Positions 1-11,439 of a stretch of DNA of 64,000 bases are shown one piece after another. Numbering within the stretch: position 1 is the first letter of the stretch; each line of letters opens with the position of its first letter. Below the pieces are notes generated by a model. The model saw only the letters and a program-made list of their open reading frames with translations. It had not been told where the DNA came from and did no database searches. Origin of the DNA: Cranoglanis bouderius (Eukaryota > Chordata > Actinopteri > Siluriformes > Cranoglanididae). The stretch is taken from the NCBI GenBank assembly GCA_023630585.1, contig CM042540.1, positions 14,056,574 through 14,120,573 of the forward strand, read 5' to 3'. The position numbers were made by a program, and so were the translations under genes.

Positions 1-293
1 GTATATATATAATGGTATATATTAACACAAAGGTATATATTAACGCACTCATTCTCTTTACTAACAAAGAGTTCAAGGAGACTTGTTCAGCAGATGCTCT
101 GCTTCATTTAATATAGCCTAGCAATTAATGGGTTTAAAAATAATTGTTCTTTAACAGTGAAAAATACTGTAGTCAACATTTTCAAAAGGCCAAGAGACTA
201 TAAGGTTCTATTTGACTTGTTTTGCATGAATTAATAAGTATGTTATTTGCACACTAATCTTTAAATTGCAAAATATTGCTATTTAAAAATATA
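1..293. other. AT-rich non-coding DNA, probable mtus2 intron
   Basis: I see no exon or recognisable repeat here. It is AT-rich DNA left of the first Tc1-like element. Because mtus2 exons follow on the + strand at 2817 and their 5' part is missing, this is most likely mtus2 intron. Confidence 0.4.
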
Positions 294-1805
294 CAGGTGC
301 ATCTCAATAAATTAGAATGTCGTGGAAAAGTTCATTTATTTCAGTAATTCAACTCAAATTGTGAAAGTCGTGTATTAAATAAATTCAATGCACACAGACT
401 GAAGTAGTTTAAGTCTTTGGTTCTTTTAATTGTGATGATTTTGGCTCACATTTAACAAAAACCCACCAATTCACTATCTCAACAAATTAGAATACTTCAT
501 AAGACCAATAAAAAAAAAACATTTTTAGTGAATTGTTGGCCTTCTGGAAAGTATGTTCATTTACTGTACATGTACTCAATACTTGGTAGGGGCTCCTTTT
601 GCTTTAATTACTGCCTCAATTCGGCGTGGCATGGAGGTGATCAGTTTGTGGCACTGCTGAGGTGGTATGGAAGCCCAGGTTTCTTTGACAGTGGCCTTCA
701 GCTCATCTGCATTTTTTGGTCTCTTGTTTCTCATTTTCCTTGTGACAATACCCCATAGATTCTCTATGGGGTTCAGGTCTGGTGAGTTTTCTGGCCAGTC
801 AAGCACACCAACACCATGGTCATTTAACCAACTTTTGGTGCTTTTGGCAGTGTGGGCAGGTGCCAAATCCTGCTGGGAAAATGAAATCAGCATCTTCAAA
901 AAGCTGCTCAGCAGAAAGAAGCATGAAGTGCTCCAAAATTTCTTGGTAAACGGGTGCAGTGACTTTGGTTTTCAAAAAACACAATGGACCAACACCAGCA
1001 GATGACATTGCACCCCAAATCATCACAGACTGTGGAAACTGAACACTGGACTTCAAGCAACTTGGGCTATGAGCTTCTCCACCCTTCCTCCAGACTCTAG
1101 GACCTTGGTTTCCAAATGAAATACAAAACTTGCTCTCATCTGAAAAGAGGACTTTGGACCACTGGGCAACAGTCCAGTTCTTCTTCTCCTTAGCCCAGGT
1201 AAGACACCTCTGACATTGTCTGTGATTCAGGAGTGGCTTAACAAGAGGAATACGACAACTGTAGCCAAATTCCTTGACACGTCTGTGTGTGGTGGCTCTT
1301 GATGACTTGACCCCAGCCTCAGTCCATTCCTTGTGAAGTTCACTCAAATTCTTGAATCGATTTTGCTTGACGATCTTCATAAGGCTGCGGTTCTCTCGGT
1401 TGGTTGTGCATCTTTTTCTTACACACTTTTTCCTTCCACTCAACTTTCTGTTAACATGCTTGGATACAGCACTCTGTGAACAGCCAGCTTCTTTGGCAGT
1501 GAATGTTTGTGATTTACCTAGTGAACCAAACTGAGAGACCATTTTGAAGGCTCAGGAAACCTTTGCAGGTGTTTTGAGTTGATTAGCTGATTGGCATGTC
1601 ACCATATTCTAATTTGTTGAGATAGTGAATTGGTGGGTTTTTGTTAAATGTGAGCCAAAATCATCACAGTTAAAAGAACCAAAGACTTAAACTACTTCAG
1701 TCTGTGTGCATTGAATTTATTTAATATATGAGTTTCACAATTTGAGTTGAATTACTGAAATAAATGAACTTTTCCACGACATTCTAATTTATTGAGATGC
1801 ACCTG
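294..1805 (-). mobile_element. Tc1-like transposon, copy A (defective)
   Basis: The element is bounded by TA on both sides (292-293 and 1806-1807) and starts and ends with CAGGTGCATCTCAATAAAT in inverted orientation. The inverted repeats are about 200 bp (294-494 and 1605-1805). Each holds two related direct repeats, an outer TCTCAATAAATTAGAAT at 301 and an inner TCTCAACAAATTAGAAT at 477. This is the IR/DR layout known from fish Tc1 elements. The transposase lies on the - strand but is frameshifted and lacks 25 N-terminal residues. It sits upstream of the visible mtus2 exons, probably in an intron. Confidence 0.93.
576..1542 (-). pseudogene. Tc1-like transposase pseudogene (copy A)
   Basis: Two overlapping reading frames together match the transposases of the copies at 21748 and 27540. 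The 1542-820 frame carries the helix-turn-helix remainder, the GRKKC basic stretch and the first catalytic Asp (FSDESKF). The 899-576 frame carries the second Asp (QQDLAPAHTA) and the Glu (PDLNPIENLWG). One extra G near 870 (CTGCTGGGAAAATG against CTGCTGGAAAATG in the other copies) breaks the frame just before QQD. The N-terminal segment GYTIMGKTADL onward is missing, as in the copy at 22028. It should be inactive as a source of transposase. Confidence 0.9.
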
Positions 1806-2004
1806 TATATGAAGTTGAAAAGTAAATGCTTTGACCTTGTTGGTGGTCAGAATTTACAGCTTGATATTTTAAACACACAAAGACGCTTATGATTCCAAGT
1901 TTATGGATTATCGTTGAAGACTTTTTAACAGTAAGATATAAAGTTGTTGCTTTTAATTTTCTGGCATTGGGAAAGTCTTCAAGAGAGAATTAAACACATA
2001 GGTA
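1806..2004. other. non-coding, probable mtus2 intron
   Basis: Short AT-rich stretch between the Tc1-like element and the next repeat. Nothing recognisable. Confidence 0.4.
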
Positions 2005-2548
2005 CAGGACTGTGCAAAAGTTTTAGGCACCCTATTTTTCTTAGTACAAACTTTGTTATGCATTTTTTATTTTATGACTTCTACATTATCAAGTCAGTAC
2101 AAAAAACATTTTAGATTCCCAAACATTAGTTTTCTAGCACAAAATTAAATGTTACAGAAAAATGTTTGTATGTCATTAAAGAAAGCAGCATATTACGTAA
2201 GAGACACTTTTCAGACAAAAACACAATGAAGGCTGCTGGGTTTTGCTGCAAATTTAGAAGCAAGTGCGAAAGTCAAAGTCTCCAGAAGAACTGTGGCTGG
2301 TTCTGCAAGATGCTCAATAAAACTTACCAGCTCATTTCCTTATAAAACTGCACAAATTGTACCGGAGACTACTATTTTTATTTTTATTTTTTATTTTTTG
2401 TCACACTAAATATTGACTTTGTTTCATTTACTATTGTTTACTGCTCTTTACTGTATTTTTGTTTTAATATAGAAACATTTAATTTCATTATTTTGAATGT
2501 GCTCTACAGCATTTCTTTGCATGTGCCTAAAACTTTTGCACAGTACTG
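2005..2548. mobile_element. non-autonomous TA-flanked transposon (MITE-like), copy 1
   Basis: The 544-bp element starts with CAGGACTGTGCAAAAGTTTT and ends with the inverted AAAACTTTTGCACAGTACTG, flanked by TA on both sides (2003-2004 and 2549-2550). No transposase frame is present. A second copy in the same orientation lies at 61218-61763 and is nearly identical over most of its length. TA flanks and termini point to the Tc1/mariner superfamily, mobilised in trans. The superfamily call is inference. Confidence 0.8.
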
Positions 2549-2816
2549 TAAATGTTGGTGAAGGATCAACTGTTTTTAGCTGATATACGTGTAAGTAAAT
2601 TGTTTAATGGGCTTTCTATAATATTAAGTGTAATTATAAATGGATAAAAATGACGAGGTGTTTTACAAATAAAAATATGTACTGGTTGGAAAGTTGCCGA
2701 GATATAAGCGAAATGAAGCAGTCTACAGTGCTGTCATGCTGTATTTCTTACTTAACTGGTTCTGGTTTACTTTTATTTCTTGGCTTCATTAGTAATAATA
2801 GAGATTGTTCTTTCAG

Positions 2817-2890
2817 ATCTCAAGATGGCACACGAACAACAGAAGAAATCTCTGGAAGAAGAATTCGAAAAACTCAGATTGTCACTGCAG
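2817..2890 (+). CDS. mtus2: mtus2 internal exon (first in window)
   Basis: The acceptor TTCTTTCAG precedes 2817 and the donor CAG|GTAGAA follows 2890. The first two bases complete a split codon. The exon then reads LKMAHEQQKKSLEEEFEKL and ends RLSLQ in phase 0. Confidence 0.8.
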
Positions 2891-5800
2891 GTAGAAAAAC
2901 TGCTTTTACTGTCCAAGCACATACATTTCCTTTTCTTTCTGACAGCCAGTGTGATAAGTGTGTTTTTCGTGTGTTGTTTATGGTGATGCTTTCAGGATCA
3001 GGTGGACACACTGACGTTTCAGAACCGCAGCTTGAGCGACCGAGCCAAGCGCTTTGAGGAGGCTCTGCGCAGAAGTACAGATGAACAGATTGTGGTACTG
3101 CATTTATCTTCACTTGCATTTATGTGTCTGTGTGTGCATTTCAGATATATATTCTATAAACATGTTCTCAAAGTTATTTTCCAGTTTCCATATTTTATAG
3201 GCATATTTTAATATGCCTATAAAATTTGTGTTTATATATACTATATAATATATTATATTTATGTTTATATATACTATATTTGTGTTTATATATACTCAGG
3301 AAGCTTTGGCCCCTTATCAGCACATAGAAGAGGATCTAAAGAGTCTCAAAGAGGTTCTGGAGATGAAGAATCAACAGATCCACCAACAAGAAGTCAAGAT
3401 ATCTGAGTTGGAGAAACTGGTTAGTGTTACTACAGAAGGAAAGGGAAAAGTGAAAGTAAAGCATATTTATATGATCAGGGCTGTAACCATGGTAACAAAT
3501 GGAATTACTCCTCAAAACTCATGTGCCTTGTATCAATGTAAAATGATTAGAATCAAATCAAGCTAATGAATTAGATTTTGTCTTACAGTGCTAACAGACC
3601 AAAATGGCGGTCTAATGCTGTAAAGGTACTGTTTTAGCATCTAGCCAGTCCGTCTTTTATGGGGTTTGAGAATCAATGTCACATCACACTGCATTGTGGA
3701 AATTATCTACCATCTTTTCTAATAGGGCATTTGTTTATTTGTTTACATCCAGGGTTTACATCAAGCTAGTTTTAACCTGATAACCTCATGGTTTATAATC
3801 TACAGAGCATCTTATATTTTTTGTACACTTATCTTGCCACAAGCTTCAGGGTCTCCTCAGGCTCTCTGTACTTCTGGAAGTTTCCAGTGTGAAAACAGAC
3901 TTTTAAATACTGTGACAAAATGAGCTTTTAAGACCAAGATATAGTGTAGATTAAAAAAAATATTTCATGGCATTCCATCTTTAAAAGATATTAGTACTGT
4001 CTAAAAGAGTTTGTGGCGGGTAAACCACATGAAAGGTTCTGTGGGTAACTGCAATGTCAGCCATAATGTCCTCTTTCTGTGAACCTGGGCATTCTTGGAC
4101 AAAATATACCAGACTCTCTTACGGATGCCTGAAGTCTGGCTTGCAAGACTAACATCAAGCATATAATGCAGAAAGGATCTTTTGGTTATGTTGTGACTAA
4201 CAACACTGCATGACCTGCTTATGGAGAGTTAACAAAGAAAGTACTTTATAGGGATAAAATACATTCAGCTTTTCCAGTATTTTTATTTTCTTAATTAGTG
4301 TGGCTTGAGCGTATACTGCTTTAAACAATTCAGCAATTACAGGTTACAATTACAAGCTCACATTCAGGTCAAAAAATGAATGTGATAAGGACTTACAGAT
4401 TACTGACAAAAAAAGTCATTTGAGCAACATGTTAGCTATGTAACATCCATTTAACCCCACAGTCTCCAAAATGTCACTGCGGTTTAAAGAAGCCTTGGAA
4501 CTTGCCGAAAAGCATTGCATCTCAGTTTGACTTGGCTCTCATAACTATTCAGCAAAAACTGTAACACTGACTTGTTCTCAACAACAACAACAACAACAAT
4601 TCAGGACTGAATCACCAAGTTAAAGGTTCATACCTATTCTGATCATTCTGATAACACACTTTAACGTATTACGCAATATTGTGCATAATGCTCTTTTAGT
4701 ATATATCTGTAGATCTGAAGAAATACATTTTTATGTGTGTCTGTACAGGCCCAGAAAAATGCTTTGTTGGAGGAGCGTGTTCAGGTGCTACAGCAGCAGA
4801 ATGAGGACCTTAAGGCGAGAATAGACCTCAACCTTGCCATGTCCAGGTCTCTACACATCTGTACATTAAAGATCACTGAAAGACTCAACATGTGCTAAAT
4901 GATTATTCAGACCTTCAAATAATTGTATAAGTTTAAAATCCTAAATCCTACAAACACAAACATACATGGGGTTGATTGAAATTTTATAATCTATGAGCTA
5001 TGTAAAAAAAAAAATGATGGGACATGCTGTTATAAGACAGAAGGAACTTGATTATTTTCCTTTAACAGCATGTACCAAAATGTTTTATTCCTCTTATACC
5101 ATAGCAGTTTTCCAAGACTAATGATTTTTTTTTTTTTTAAAGAATAACATTGTACATTTTATCAGTTTACAGTTGTGTTTAATGTTGTGGAATGTCCTGT
5201 TATCACTTGTATTATAGCAGCACTGGCCTCACTTTTTCTCTCGTTTGAAGTTAGTAATACCAAGAAAAATGGAGAAAGTGCAAAGGCCTCCATTGTGAAG
5301 AATTTCCCATGTCAGAAAAGTTAGAGATTTACCTTTGACTGTTACAAAGCACTGACACTGGAGATGCCTTTTAAAATTTCTAAATAAATGTCTTCTCGCA
5401 GACATTTTCACCATATCAAAGATTACAGGCACATCAGTTCATGTGGAACGTCAGCCGTACAAGTCCCTGTATGAGTTGTTACTATCGAAAACAATAATGT
5501 ATTAGTGTATTAATGTAAACCTGTGCTTTACCTAGTGTCAGATCTGCTGTTATAGAAAATTATCCGAATTTTCAAAATCGAGAATTCAGCGTGCTGTCGT
5601 ACATGGGCAGATAGTAGTAGATATAGAATTATCACCGGCAGAAACTGTGACTTCAAATGGTTAATGAAAACAGTTAGATAAATGAAAACCTTTGGTATAT
5701 TAGTTACATTATTATCTTGGATGTAGTTTGCATCAAGCTAATCATTTTCCTCATTCTCTCAGGCAACTGTCAGAAGAGAATGCTAACTTGCAGGAGTACG

Positions 5801-5970
5801 TGGAGAAGGAGAGTAATGAGAAAAAGCGCCTGAGTCGCACAAATGAAGAGCTGCTCTGGCGTCTGCAGACGGGCGAATTGAGCCCGCGCATGTCACCAAA
5901 CCAGTCGCCACTCCATCGACCTTCTCCAAGCCCTGGCTCACCATCCCACCTCCCACCCTTTCCTAGATGA
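2817..5970 (+). CDS. mtus2: microtubule-associated scaffold protein 2 (MTUS2/TIP150-like), 3' coding exons
   Basis: Five exons join in phase: 2817-2890, 2996-3094, 3300-3419, 4749-4846 and 5763-5970 (stop TGA at 5968-5970). All junctions are AG/GT. They give about 198 C-terminal residues, nearly all heptad-rich coiled coil: Glu/Lys/Leu/Gln-rich, with blocks such as HIEEDLKSLKEVLEMKNQQI and QLSEENANLQEYVEKE. A Ser-Pro-rich tail follows (SPRMSP, SPLHRPSPSPGSP). This is the conserved C-terminus of the MTUS1/ATIP and MTUS2/TIP150 proteins, which bind microtubules. Upstream exons, including the long N-terminal part, lie left of the window. The paralogue choice rests on the tail and on stoml3, slc25a15 and foxo1 being neighbours, as on human 13q. 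mtus1 remains possible. Confidence 0.8.
2996..3094 (+). CDS. mtus2: mtus2 internal exon
   Basis: 33 codons in phase 0 between TGCTTTCAG and GTG|GTACTG. It reads DQVDTLTFQNRSLSDRAKRF and on to STDEQIV, a charged coiled coil. The intron before it is only 105 bp. Confidence 0.82.
3300..3419 (+). CDS. mtus2: mtus2 internal exon
   Basis: 40 codons in phase 0. The acceptor TATACTCAG is preceded by a TATATA/TTTATA-rich stretch (3220-3298), and the donor is CTG|GTTAGT. The exon starts EALAPYQHIEEDLKSL and ends ISELEKL. Confidence 0.82.
3420..4748 (+). other. mtus2: mtus2 intron
   Basis: A 1.3-kb intron with no further exon seen. It holds a short (CAA)n run near 4581-4599. Confidence 0.75.
4749..4846 (+). 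CDS. mtus2: mtus2 internal exon
   Basis: 32 codons plus two bases, between CTGTACAG and TCCAG|GTCTCT. It reads AQKNALLEERVQVLQQQNED and ends NLAMS. The split AG is completed by the G of the next exon to give Arg. Confidence 0.85.
4847..5762 (+). other. mtus2: mtus2 last intron with a dispersed repeat
   Basis: The final coding intron. Its middle, about 5165-5450, resembles sequence at 41520-41700: both contain a near-identical block around ACTGACACTGGAGA and the TTTAATGTTGT start. It looks like a degraded dispersed repeat. Family unknown. Confidence 0.6.
5763..5970 (+). CDS. mtus2: mtus2 terminal coding exon
   Basis: The exon follows the acceptor TTCTCTCAG. It starts QLSEENANLQEYVEKESNEK, continues through KKRLSRTNEELLWRLQTGEL, then the Ser-Pro tail ending LPPFPR and a TGA. 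The tail holds several SP dipeptides, which are possible proline-directed phosphosites. Confidence 0.87.
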
Positions 5971-6550
5971 ATCCCACCATCTTTCTTTCACTTTCTTCCT
6001 CTCTCTGTCTTTTCATTGATTTCATTACAACTGTACCCTCTTTTATCAAGTGTAAGTTCAAGCAGACACTTAAGGTGCTTTCTGTAGTGTTGTAGACTGT
6101 ATCAGTTGAGCTGTATGTGCTGTAAATGGGTGCTGATAACTAAGTTATCTCAGGAGGCTCAGGAGGAGTGTGTCTGAATTCAAACCCCTAAACCCTCTGT
6201 AAATCTGTGTCTTACACATTTTAATTCTGGATGAACAAATGGGGCTCTGTGTAATACGGTTTGAGTATAACAGAACATGGGCAGACCCATTAGTTTATTC
6301 GTTTTAACAAATTTTAATGACCATCATATAAACATGAACACAGCCAGTTTTGAGCTGCAGATTTTTCTACCCTACTTGTATCATGCATAATGAAGTATTG
6401 ACTACCACTGGCATGTTTTGAAAATTGGCAGTTTTAATTAGCTTCTATGGTGCCTGTATGTCAAGCTTTGCTTTAACTAGCATTTGCAGCTGATATAGGA
6501 TAAACAGTGAAAATGAAATCATAAACAAGATACAAGATTCCTATGGTTAA
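5971..6550 (+). other. mtus2: probable mtus2 3' untranslated region
   Basis: Non-coding DNA directly after the mtus2 stop. The end is not defined by sequence. The first AATAAA candidates downstream are at 6739 and 7248, inside or beyond repeat-like DNA. Confidence 0.35.
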
Positions 6551-6660
6551 TTATTCATTCATTCATCTGAAGCACTGTAAGTGCTTTATCCTGGTCAGGG
6601 TCACCCCCTGACACTTACTCCCCACTTATCACCAAACCCCCACCCCCCCTTACTCACACC
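6541..6660 (+). repeat. fragment of dispersed teleost repeat
   Basis: ATTCATTCATTCATCTGAAG followed by CTTTATCCTGGTCAGGGTCA is the typical end of the repeat family seen more fully at 51965-52315 and, inverted, at 56683-56990. Confidence 0.55.
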
Positions 6661-9659
6661 GGTTATATTATTTTATTTCATATATTATTAAGACTGAAAA
6701 GAGGCAATATATCTTGGATGAGGGAAAAAAAACAGTTTAATAAATAAAATAAATACAACTGAGAAAGACCTATAATATATTGTTGCCTAAATAGCAGTTT
6801 ATATTCTTTGCACACCACAAGGGGGCCCCCTGGAACTGCCTGATGCATAAACCTTTCCACCAATAGAGTGGTGCAGGAGTGAATCCTAAAAGTCCCGAAG
6901 TTAATGGGTTTTTTGACTGGGTTTTTGGTTAAATGCCTGAAATAAGATCTGTGGTTAACACAAGCTCAAGATATTTTCATGTTTTATTCTACATAAAATA
7001 CATCAGTAATACCCCACTCATTATTTTTTAAGCTTTTATGTGTCTTGAAAAGGACGGTCGCTAACAAGTGGCTAATTGGGACTACGGAGGTTGTCGGGGA
7101 CATTAAACGTCATCACGCCGAACAGAAAAACACATCTACTACAGCCTCGTTGTGTTTATACTCATGCTCTTGCAAACTATTACAACTCAAACTTTCCAAC
7201 TTGTAGATTTATCAATTTATATTATTTTCCAATTGTAATATTTTTTAAATAAAGATTGAAAGAGCTGAAAGAGCTTAGTCGTGTTAACGTTGAAGTCATG
7301 CGGCCGTGCTGTAGTTCGTTTATAACTTTAGCTTTTTACTTCTGGCGATTTTATTTAGGCTTCAAAATTCATAAAAGTTATGTTCATTTGTGAAGATTAT
7401 CTTAATGAACAACACGTAATAATCATAAACATTTGTTGGTCACAGAGCTTATTTTCAGCAATAATCTAAAAGCCAGTGGAAATCCTGTTGGATTTTTGTT
7501 GAGGGAACCAGGGTGATGCTAACTTCCAGGTTGGCCTGCAAAAGTACGTCACCCCTGCAGCACTCTGTGATAGAAAGCTGCGCTTTTTTGCTATATGTTT
7601 TTAAAATAATGAATCCCACTGGTGGTCTGGGGGCCCTAAGCAGCCGTCTATACCACTTTTAACAATAAACGGCCCAGGAAACTCCACACAGACTCTGGAA
7701 TGAACCAGGGATCCTGGAGCTGTGAGGTGACACCGTACTGTCAATTTTAGTAAATTATTATATATTCAGTTTCTTTGAAGAATTGCACACTAATGCACAC
7801 AGAACACATATTTAATATGGATAATTCTTCCCCTTCAAATGTATTGTATAGTCCTGAGAAAAATAATGACCATCACTGTTCTTATACAACCAAAGCAGTT
7901 CCTAATTCGCTCTCTGTTTCCATAGCATTTGATTGTTTTCGTGAGCTCGTTGTTCAAAAAAGATATTAAACACAGATTGACCATGGATGTTGAGTGAGAA
8001 AAGTAAAATAAGTTCAAAGTGTTTACATTTGAACAATTTACATTATGCTAATGTACTTCACTATCGGAGTGTACTTCACTCAAAACTACTATCTTCTCAG
8101 TGCAAAAAAAATGTTCATGCCTTCATCTTCTGGTCAGCAAAGTTTACAGAACTTCATGTCAGCCTCCATTCAGGAAAGCTGCCACTGCTGTTCCTCTCAT
8201 GGACTGATTGTATGCTGAACAAACCTCCTGCTATACAAGTCTTCCGTTTGAACACAGATGTTGTATTTATATACCATTTACCTGCTAAGGCAACACTGAA
8301 AACATTTCATCATGTGCAGGAGACAGACTTGGCTACATTCGAATGTTGCTAAGCTAACATAAAACTATATCAAGATAATACCATACCGCTAGTACCACAA
8401 TGTTAGCATTTGAGCTACAATACGTTATGCCGAAACTGCTAGTATGTTCAAATTTTCAGTGATGTACTACTGTCTGTCAAACATGAGATGCTGACAATGT
8501 CAGGAAACTAAATGTTATAGTGTAACATTAAGTTTAAAATTAGCCCAAAAAAAATCTGGATGCATGGTAAGTACTTTAGCATTGTAATAGTTCACTTATT
8601 GAAATGATGTTGTGTTAGCTGGGCTTCTGGTTAACTATGGAGACTTTCAGGATATACAAACTCAAAGCCATGATGATTTTCCGAAAAGAAAATTTCCTAT
8701 CTTCATTTAGGCTTTTTAATATTTAAATTTTTTTTTTTTCACATTTTCTTCTGTTTTCCCTGCTACACAAACACAAACCAGCTCATAAAGGGCTTAATAA
8801 CTAGCCATTAAATCAGATTAGGAAGAATAGATCCTGGGAACTGAGACCGGGAGCCAAAGGGTTATTAGTTAAAAAGATACATTAACCTATTTTCCATTGC
8901 CTGCGCCACAATTCCAGTGAAACTAATGATAAATAATTAATTGAAAATTGGCTGCCACTATAGACTTATTTCAAATACCTGAACCTATATGAGTGATGTA
9001 CTGATACGAAAGCATTGGTGGGAATGAGAAGGTAAAATATTTGACTCCTTTACATTTTAAGCTAATTTATTATAATCATGAATTGTGTTATTTATTTGCA
9101 AATGTCAGTATACAGTAACTGTACTTATGTTTTCTATAATTACTGTAGATTTCTACAGTACAAAATCGTATTTAGCTCAACCAGACAATATCTCTGGTCA
9201 GTGTTTACTCATTTTTGGCAATCCCACAAGCCTCCAAAGCTAAAACAGCTTTTGTTGTCTCATTCTCAGTGCTAAGCTCAGTGTTTTTTTTATTTTTCTT
9301 GTTATTTATTTATTTATTTATTTTTGTATTGCATTTTGTATTATGTATAATCATTTATCTCAGTCAGAACTTAATCTCAGGTTAAGAAGGTTCTTTTGAA
9401 GGCTCTTAAATTCTATAGATGTACAAATAATAGCAACAATATCTGTTTTTAACTTATCATACAGCTTACACATTTCAAATGTATGAAATTGTTATATTTA
9501 AAATACAAATCACCTGAGAACAACATATCAGTTAAACATACTGTGGGGAAATCGAGAGGGATTGAGAAATATTGTTTAATGTTTTCATGATCTGTCTGTG
9601 TCAAATTTTGAAGTTACATTGGATCCAGTTCTCCAGTAGCTTGTTATGATTTTGTTACA

Positions 9660-9735
<76 letters not shown>

Positions 9736-10220
9736 AATCCCATAGACATAAATTTTCATTTTTAGAATTAAGTTTTAAGGGTTGAAGTTAAGGGTTGAAC
9801 TGTGCATTATTCCTTCTCAGTTTCTGTGTTTTAAGTTATGTTGTAACATTTGTATTTATATGTTTTATCTGAAAAGAGAGCATGTCTTAAAGCTGTGATT
9901 CTGTTGTATTAAGCTGTTGCTGTAAACCATGTAAGTATAGATTAGATTACAGTTTGGAGCTAGACTGTATTCAGAGAGATCTGTTTTGTATATATAGCAC
10001 TTTGGAATTAACTGTAAATTCAAGAACATGGATCAGGCACTTTTAAAAGAATGAGTGATATCATTATTTACCGTTTATAAGAAACGTTTACCCGAACCCT
10101 AACACTAATTATATTATATGGTATAACAGCAGGCAGCAGCTATGTATGATGTACTAAATTCAATTAATGTATTGGTTTATAAATTAATAAATAAAATAAC
10201 ACAGTACCATAGCATTGTAC
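6661..10220. other. intergenic DNA between mtus2 and stoml3
   Basis: No exon was found on either strand. A stretch at about 7675-7740 resembles the end of the dispersed teleost repeat (AAACTCCACACAGACTCTGG, then GGGATCCTGGAGCTGTGAGG). A mildly CpG-containing patch lies at about 7050-7330. Short frames here have AT-rich, unbiased composition and look like chance. Confidence 0.5.
9662..9734 (+). repeat. (GT)n microsatellite
   Basis: Uninterrupted GT dinucleotides. Confidence 0.98.
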
Positions 10221-10221
10221 T

Positions 10222-10262
10222 TTCAATTCAATTTTATTTATATAGCACTTTTAACAATTATA
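10222..10262. repeat. short dispersed repeat tail
   Basis: TTCAATTCAATTTTATTTAT followed by ATAGCACTTTTAACAATT is a common teleost repeat end. Its reverse complement recurs at about 51760-51825 (TTGTTAAAAGGGCTATACAA, then TGAATTGAATTG). Confidence 0.6.
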
Positions 10263-10284
10263 GAAATCCTGATATACTGTAAGT

Positions 10285-10542
10285 ATGAAGCAAAAGCAAA
10301 AAAAAACCAGTCCCACTGAAACCGTTGCTACAGTAGAGTTAGCGACATCATCAAATGATACAGTTTTCATGAATATAACTTCTGACTTACAATATGAAAG
10401 CTGGCCAGATGAAGACGAAAAGGAAGAACGGACGTGTGGAACGGAACATGTGGCTTCTTTAGGATATATTTCTGCTAGCAGAGCAAAAATAAACAAATTA
10501 TTTGGCCATATTGTGTCTGAAATGTTAGTTACTCGATATTAA
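10285..10542 (+). other. unrecognised 85-codon open frame
   Basis: An open frame with acidic and polar composition (WPDEDEKEER) and no domain I recognise. It directly follows the repeat tail at 10222-10262 and precedes AT-rich DNA. It could be chance or a piece of a mobile element. No splice sites or promoter support a gene. Confidence 0.15.
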
Positions 10543-10987
10543 TTTCTTCTTTATAAAACTAGTGTGTCACACTCTCAATCATGCTGTTATACTGAATATC
10601 TGTGCGGCTGTGATTCGGCCATAGGCTCAAGGCCGCAGGCAGTATATATTTAGTATAACTGAATATATAAAGAAAAAAGCAACATCTCAACAGAAATGGA
10701 TAAAGAAAACAGTGGAGTCATTTGATGCAATTTAATCATTTAATTATGCCAAATCTTATGTCACGTTACATATTAATTGAACACATCATTATATAAAACA
10801 TAAATATGTTTTTTAGTATTCCTCTCTCTTTGTATTTTGTTTCCTAACTCTTTTTTTTTTTACTTTACATTTAATCATTCATTTTCTCTTTGCATTTAAA
10901 TCTGGCATATTTGCTCGGTAAAATGTTTTGTAGAATGTTTTAAAAAAAAAAACAAGTGCTACAGAAACAACATTCAAATAATTGTTA

Positions 10988-10993
10988 TTTATT
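10988..10993 (-). terminator. stoml3: possible stoml3 polyadenylation signal
   Basis: TTTATT on + is AATAAA on -, about 255 bases beyond the stoml3 stop. It is the nearest good candidate, but AT-rich DNA gives such matches often. Confidence 0.3.
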
Positions 10994-11247
10994 ATGTAAT
11001 ACATGTTACATGAGAGTTACTGGCTCATACTCATCTGAATAATTTCATGAAAGTACACTCGGGTAAAACAGAAAACATACTAATAATTAGGAAACCTTAG
11101 TAATGTAATAATGCCATTTAAAGGGCTATGAAGAAAGTGCGATGTAAGAGAAAGTTGACCTTAATGATAATCAGAAATGATTACAGGCTTGAATGTAAAC
11201 AGTGATATGACATGTACAACCTGTTACTGCAGACTTATAATTTAACA

Positions 11248-11439
11248 TCACTTACGGGACACAAAGTGCTGCAGTATGTCAATGGGCAGGGGGAAGATGA
11301 TGGTGGAGTTCTTCTCGGCTGAGATCGTGCTGAGTGTCTGGAGGTAACGGAGCTGCAGAGCTGAAGGTGACTCAGAAATGACCAGAGAGGCCTCCTTTAA
11401 GGCCCGTGATGCATTCATCTCTCCCTCTGCTGCTATCAC
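11248..11439 (-). CDS. stoml3: stoml3 terminal coding exon 7
   Basis: Acceptor TTTTTGAAG. It reads VIAAEGEMNASRALKEAS through LQLRYLQTLSTISAEKNSTI to FPLPIDILQHFVSRK and TGA at 11250-11248. The stop overlaps CCC|GTAAGTGA, which would also be a perfect splice donor, so a further 3' exon cannot be excluded. Confidence 0.85.
   Translation of the reverse strand: MIAAEGEMNASRALKEASLVISESPSALQLRYLQTLSTISAEKNSTIIFPLPIDILQHFVSRK

Noticed and set aside
528..1005. + strand frames over Tc1 copies (also at 21980-22400 and 27772-28315)
   Set aside because: Antisense shadows of the transposase, repeated in each copy.
7987..8352. 121-codon open frame between mtus2 and stoml3
   Set aside because: No recognisable domain, no splice or promoter support, and composition of AT-rich chance sequence.
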